In this document: positions 59,787 to 64,000 of the stretch, piece by piece
How the letters are laid out: each line of letters starts with the position of its first letter
How positions within the stretch are numbered: the first letter of the stretch is position 1
DNA from: Crotophaga sulcirostris
Lineage: Eukaryota > Chordata > Aves > Cuculiformes > Crotophagidae
Reading direction: 5' to 3'
Assembly (NCBI GenBank): GCA_013397455.1
Contig: VYZB01000117.1
Coordinates: forward strand, 1,172,787 to 1,236,786
DNA: 64,000 nt
The notes under the pieces: generated by a model
Database searches by the model: none
Seen by the model: only the letters and a program-made list of their open reading frames with translations
What the model was told of the DNA's origin: nothing
Made by a program: the position numbers and the translations under genes

Positions 59787-62319
59787 CTGGGTGGATGGGG
59801 TTTTGTTTTGATTTCAAATTTCAAACTCAATAATATCCCTTAACTTGGAGATATTTTCCCATCTTGTTACTGTCAAGATATGCTGGCTGAAAGAGCCCTG
59901 CCCACCACAACACGGATGCCGACACACAAAGGCTCCTGCTGTTTCCTTAGGCTCTCAGAGTCACCTTTCAGCTCACCAGCCTTGGGTAAAATGGGTGGCA
60001 TTTAAGCATTTTGGGACTTGGTTATGCTGTCTGAAAACCACAGCAGCCCAAACAAGGCTTGTAAACTCGCCAGAGCACCTTCCCTGCAACAGGCTGAAGG
60101 TTTCAACAGTGAAAAGGATAACTATTCCTGGAGCAATAATTAGTTTTATTTGGAAGTTGCAGGAATAAGGATTAATTCTTAGTTTGTGTCTCAACATCCT
60201 GGTAAGTGGTCAGAGAGCACGTCCTGATTCTAGCAGTTCAGATGGTTGTTTCCCCTCTTTTCCATTGAAACTGGTTTTAAGCAGACGTTTTCATCTTTGG
60301 CCCTTGCTTACATGGTAACAGCCTGGCCATGAACCCTGCTAACATTGACCCCAACTTGCAGAATCACCTTCTGGCTTGGACTTGCTTCATCACTACTGAC
60401 CAGTGTGGTGATCTGGACTCTCAGCTGACTTGTCCTGCTCCCTTGCTGAGGTGCTACAGGATAAGTGCTGTCCAGTGAGGTCCCTACCAGTGATGGGATT
60501 GCTCCCAGCTCCATCTCCTTTTGGGGCACAGCTCATCCTTGCTTCACTCTGATACTCAGGGACCTGACTCTCAAATATTGTTATAACTCTATGTGTCTAA
60601 AATACCACTTCCAGCCTGAGCCTTACCTGCAACAAAGCCATACACACAGCCCTTCTGGTCCCAAAATTCACCCCTTAAAACTACCCAAGCAAAAACCTCT
60701 CCTTTGCCACCAAACCAGCATGCATACTCCAGCTATGTCTGCAGCACCTTCTGCAGGCAAAACCACACTCATTTTCTTGTACCTCAAGTTACTGGATGCT
60801 AGCCAGCCCCTACCCGGAGGCACTGTGCTCGTGCTAATTTGGTAAGCCCTGACAACACAGCACTGGGGTAAAAAAGTTACATGGCTTTCAGGTCAGACTT
60901 TTCTTACATTCAGCTGCCCCGGGGTAAAGAGAGAGCACACAGGGCTCTATATGGATAGACTGTGTCTAATAGGGTAGATTTCCACATCTTTTCCAGAAGC
61001 CCTAAAAATGGCTGCAATTTGAAAGACAAGTGAGGTAAGAGGAAGGACCTAGCAGTCAAGATACATGAAGTCTGGAGGGAAAGTGGCTCCCCAGCTTCAT
61101 CTTACAGGAACAAAGACTAGCTGCTTTGCCCAAGGTCAGCAAATCTGTTGGAGCCAAGTGCTAAGCTTAAGTCTTCTGCAGGCTGTCCCAGAGCCTTAAC
61201 TATCTGCCTGCTTTTCTTTTCTATGGTTGGTCTTGCAGCCACTGCATCTCTAATAAGCCAAGCCACTTCAGAGGTTTCATTCTCATTAGAAATCCTATAA
61301 AAATCCTCCTGCATTTTTAACAGAGTGAAAAAAAAAAACCAACAAACACAGGCTTGGGACAATATAGACTTAATCTACTTAGGTTGTATCTCATATTCCT
61401 TGCTGCATATGTGGTTACTAGCATGAAAGAAAACAAATAAAGCAAAAAGGGAAAGCTCAGATGCTCCTGGAAACACATTAGCAAGGGAAGTCCCACTGTA
61501 ACCCACAACGAAATCTTCATCCACCACCTCTGCAGGAGAAAACAAGTGCTCCTGGTTAGTTTTTCCTTTCTTTTTGAAAATCACAGCAGGGAACACTTGA
61601 TCCAACTGTCTCATTAAACTTCTCTTGTGTTTCCTACTCTTCTTCAACAGCTATAGACAGTGCTAGCCCAAGCCCTGAATAGACTGCAGAAACTTCTGTC
61701 CTCTTCTGTGCAAAGAGGACATTAGGGGTATTCAGGAGCCATATGGAAGTCTAAGAATAGCTACCAGCAGTCAGGTCTAGCTCACCCCTATGCTAGATGG
61801 GTGGCTTAAGCACCACTGGATAATAATCTGTACCTTGCAAGACCAGGGCAACAGTTTTTGAAAGCCTTTAAGTCAAACTTTGTATGGAAGCACTAGAAGG
61901 GCCGGCCAGCTTGTGATGTGGATGGCTGTGCCCCAGGAATGCAGACCTCATAATGTACAGAACTTCCCTTGTGAAATCTGATTTCCCTGATTTTGATCAA
62001 GAGCCATCAAAACTCTGTCTTGCTTGAATCATCCTCAAAAATGTTCTACAGATGTTCCTGCTGCCCTCGCTCTTCTCCTGCACCTACTCCTCTCAGATCA
62101 ATAGAAGTCTGATTGAGCCTTGCAAGACCAGGCCATATGGTCTACGAAAAACACATTTGAATAACCTACAGAATAAAGCCAAAACATTGCCTTTCACGAC
62201 GATCATGTCATAGAATTGGATATCTGCCCACGTATAATAACCAGCCCCATAGCACAACTGTGTCTAAAACAAGTGAATGAATGTGCAGTAAAGGGGACAC
62301 ATTTATGAGCAGAAGTATG

Positions 62320-62999
62320 ACATCTGGTTGCTGGTTGACAGGAAGCTCAACATGAGCCAGCAGTGTGCCCAGGTGGCCAAGAAGGCCAATGGCATCCTGG
62401 CCTGCATCAGGAACAGTGTGACGAGCAGGACCAGAGAAGTTATCGTCCCCCTCTACTCGGCACTGGTCAGGCCTCACCTTGAATACTGTGTACAGTTCTG
62501 GGCCCCTCAGTTTGGGAAAGATGTCAGGATACCGGAGGGTGTCCAGAGGAGGGCAACGAAGATGGTGAAGGGGCTGGAGCACAAGCCCTACGAGGAGCGA
62601 CTGAGGGAGCTGGGGCTGTTTAGTCTGGAGAAGAGGAGGCTCAGGGGTGACCTTATTGCTCTCTACAACTGCCTAAACGGAGGTCGTAGTCAAGCGGGCG
62701 TTGGTCTCTTCTCTCAGGTGACCAGTGACAGAACTAGAGGACATAGACTTAAGATACGTCTGGGGAAGTTTAGACTTGATGTTAGGAAGAAGTTCTTCAC
62801 TGAAAGGGTGATTAACCTTTGGAATGCGCTGCCCAGGGAGGTGGTGGAGTCGCCGACCCTGGAGGTGTTTAAGGGAAGACTGGATGAGGCACTCAGTGCC
62901 ATGGTTTAGGTGATGGGATGGTGTTAGTGTTGGCTTATAGGTTGGACTTGATGATCTCAGAGGTCCTTTCCAACCTTGTGATACTGTGATAGTGTGATC
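62320..62999 (+). mobile_element. CR1 LINE, the longest and best preserved copy here
   Basis: About 680 bp in sense orientation from GCTGGTTGACAGGAAGCTCA through the ORF2 C-terminus, stop, 3' untranslated region and tail TGATACTGTGATAGTGTGAT. The open frame is intact over its whole length, which marks it as one of the youngest insertions in the window. It is antisense to COL22A1. Confidence 0.93.
62328..62909 (+). pseudogene. CR1 ORF2 C-terminal fragment (193 codons, open)
   Basis: The longest open frame in the window. It holds the region after the RT core: [99 protein letters not shown] and the terminal LDEALSAMV. The upstream endonuclease and catalytic RT parts are missing, and no promoter is present, so it is a dead transposon remnant and not a host gene. 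Confidence 0.92.
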
Positions 63000-64000
63000 T
63001 AATGCCAAAGGGATTAAACACTCCAGAGGCTGAAAGAGAACAATCAACAGTGGAAATTTAAAATGCAATAGAGAGCAGTGGCAGCTGAATCACACCTAAC
63101 CAGGAAATCCACTTGAGAGCAGTTTACATTAGCCAGCACCTGTAGCTGCTTTACGTTATTTTCTTTTCTATATTTATTCACAGTTACTTGGTCTGCACAC
63201 GCATGTTTCTGTACATAAAAAGCATCCTCTACCAGGCTGAGATATTTAGGCTTGTCAGAACATGCTGGGCTGTTGTTTGAGCCATTACAGTGAATTTCTT
63301 GGTTTTCAAAGTCACACAGGACCTCACATTGACATGAATTAGGTTTTTAGGCACAGCTGCTATTATCTTTTGGTTTACCACTAATGATGTGCTTGGCATG
63401 CTATGCATTCTAATACAAGATCATTTTGGCTTTAACTTAGTGATATAACTGTGATAATGGCCTAGAGAAGCAAGGCCACCGCCTCTGCTGTCCTCTTGGA
63501 AAAGCACAGGATTTGCCCTCTAACAAATGCCTCAGACTTCACATAATTTCCTCACCTACAAAAGCATGATCTCCCAGGTGTTTGGCACTAGCACAGCTGG
63601 AGAGCAATACTAAAGCAAGGGGATGATTTTAATCTTGTTATCTGTGCCTCTTCAAAGGTGAGATAACTTCATTCTATCAATAGTTAGGATGTGAGCCTCA
63701 TTCTTATAAAGGAGCCCATAGCACATTACCAGCAATGATTGCAGAAAGTGCATTTCTGATCTAGTTGCCTAGCCCATGAAAACCTAGTTTCCTTTACCCA
63801 TGAAAGATCAAGGAAACATAAATCTGTCACAGCAAGAAAGAAAAACAAGAATTCATGCCCATGCAGCCATTGCAGTGCAGCAGAGAAACAGAAAGAAGCC
63901 ACCTGAATCATCTCCTTCCAAGTGTGTCACGTTCTCTCATCTGGGAAGGGTTTCATTTCATAGGCTCTTGGTTTTTTTCAGGCAACTGGCATTGCAAGAA

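Larger units (their letters stand above)
47222..64000 (-). other. COL22A1: Intronic region upstream of E1, with no confirmed exon
   Basis: At least 16.8 kb without a convincing Gly-X-Y exon. Six CR1 fragments cluster at 47683-53280 and one more lies at 62320-62999. There is also an LTR end, a 294-base N gap and a weak linker-exon candidate at 59740-59786. Exons matching the start of the human COL region (GEKGEMG and GDIGAIG, recalled) should be upstream of E1; they may be in the gap, beyond 64000, or too diverged for me to see. Stretches 53900-56664, 57150-59700 and 60200-62300 otherwise show nothing recognisable. Confidence 0.6.

Noticed and set aside
60308..60845. Open frames on both strands in moderately GC-rich sequence (73 and 126 codons), considered for TSPN exons.
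   Set aside because: Neither translation has TSPN features (paired Cys, W.K or FD..WH motifs) or suitable splice sites.
62328..62909. 193-codon frame as a host protein-coding gene.
   Set aside because: It is the CR1 ORF2 C-terminus; the same protein text recurs at 19238-19657 and in pieces elsewhere in the window.
1..64000. CRISPR arrays, operons, tRNA, rRNA or other small RNA genes.
   Set aside because: No regularly spaced repeats with unique spacers, no dense coding and no recognisable cloverleaf or rRNA text; the window is vertebrate intron.

Overview
The window is vertebrate nuclear DNA, almost certainly from a bird. It is AT-rich, intron-dominated and littered with CR1 LINE fragments, with both avian types of CR1 3' tail present. 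It also carries LTRs of the kind common in bird genomes; the LTR that ends next to the assembly gap looks passerine-like to me, but I cannot fix the species.

The only host gene I can support is a collagen gene on the minus strand. Eighteen short exons between 2050 and 47221 each encode Gly-X-Y repeats. They measure 30, 36, 45, 54 or 63 bp, all are in phase 0, and all have usable splice sites. Together they encode 304 residues with no frameshift or stop. Read in transcript order (high to low coordinates), they match, exon by exon, the N-terminal part of the collagenous region of human COL22A1 as I remember it. Diagnostic matches are GLQGERGEKGTRG, LDGFPGKPG, the Gly-X-Y interruption GS(L/V)V..EGLKGE, GPRG.QG.PG, GLPGEIG, and GEAGLPG...RGEKGDQ. 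The gene is therefore COL22A1, a FACIT collagen found at tissue junctions such as the myotendinous junction. The window holds neither end of the gene: the vWA and TSPN domains should lie above 64000, and the later COL domains and C-terminus below position 1.

Layout: 1-2049 is an intron with a CR1 tail and a probable LTR containing 40-bp tandem repeats, interrupted by another CR1. From 2050 to 6484 there are six closely spaced exons. Two introns of about 8.9 and 8.5 kb (6485-15363 and 15418-23906) flank one exon. From 23907 to 47221 the remaining exons are separated by introns of 0.9-5.3 kb. From 47222 to 64000 there is no convincing exon; this stretch is dense in CR1 and holds a 294-base N gap and an LTR end.

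Points of interest are a GC-AG intron, an RGD tripeptide in the bird chain where I recall RGE in human, a Gly-X-Y interruption encoded by its own 30-bp exon, a CR1 nested in another CR1, a CR1 holding an internal copy of its own 3' tail, and a weak candidate exon for the TSPN-to-collagen linker. I found no bacterial, CRISPR or clearly novel system. The long open frames here are CR1 remnants or chance.
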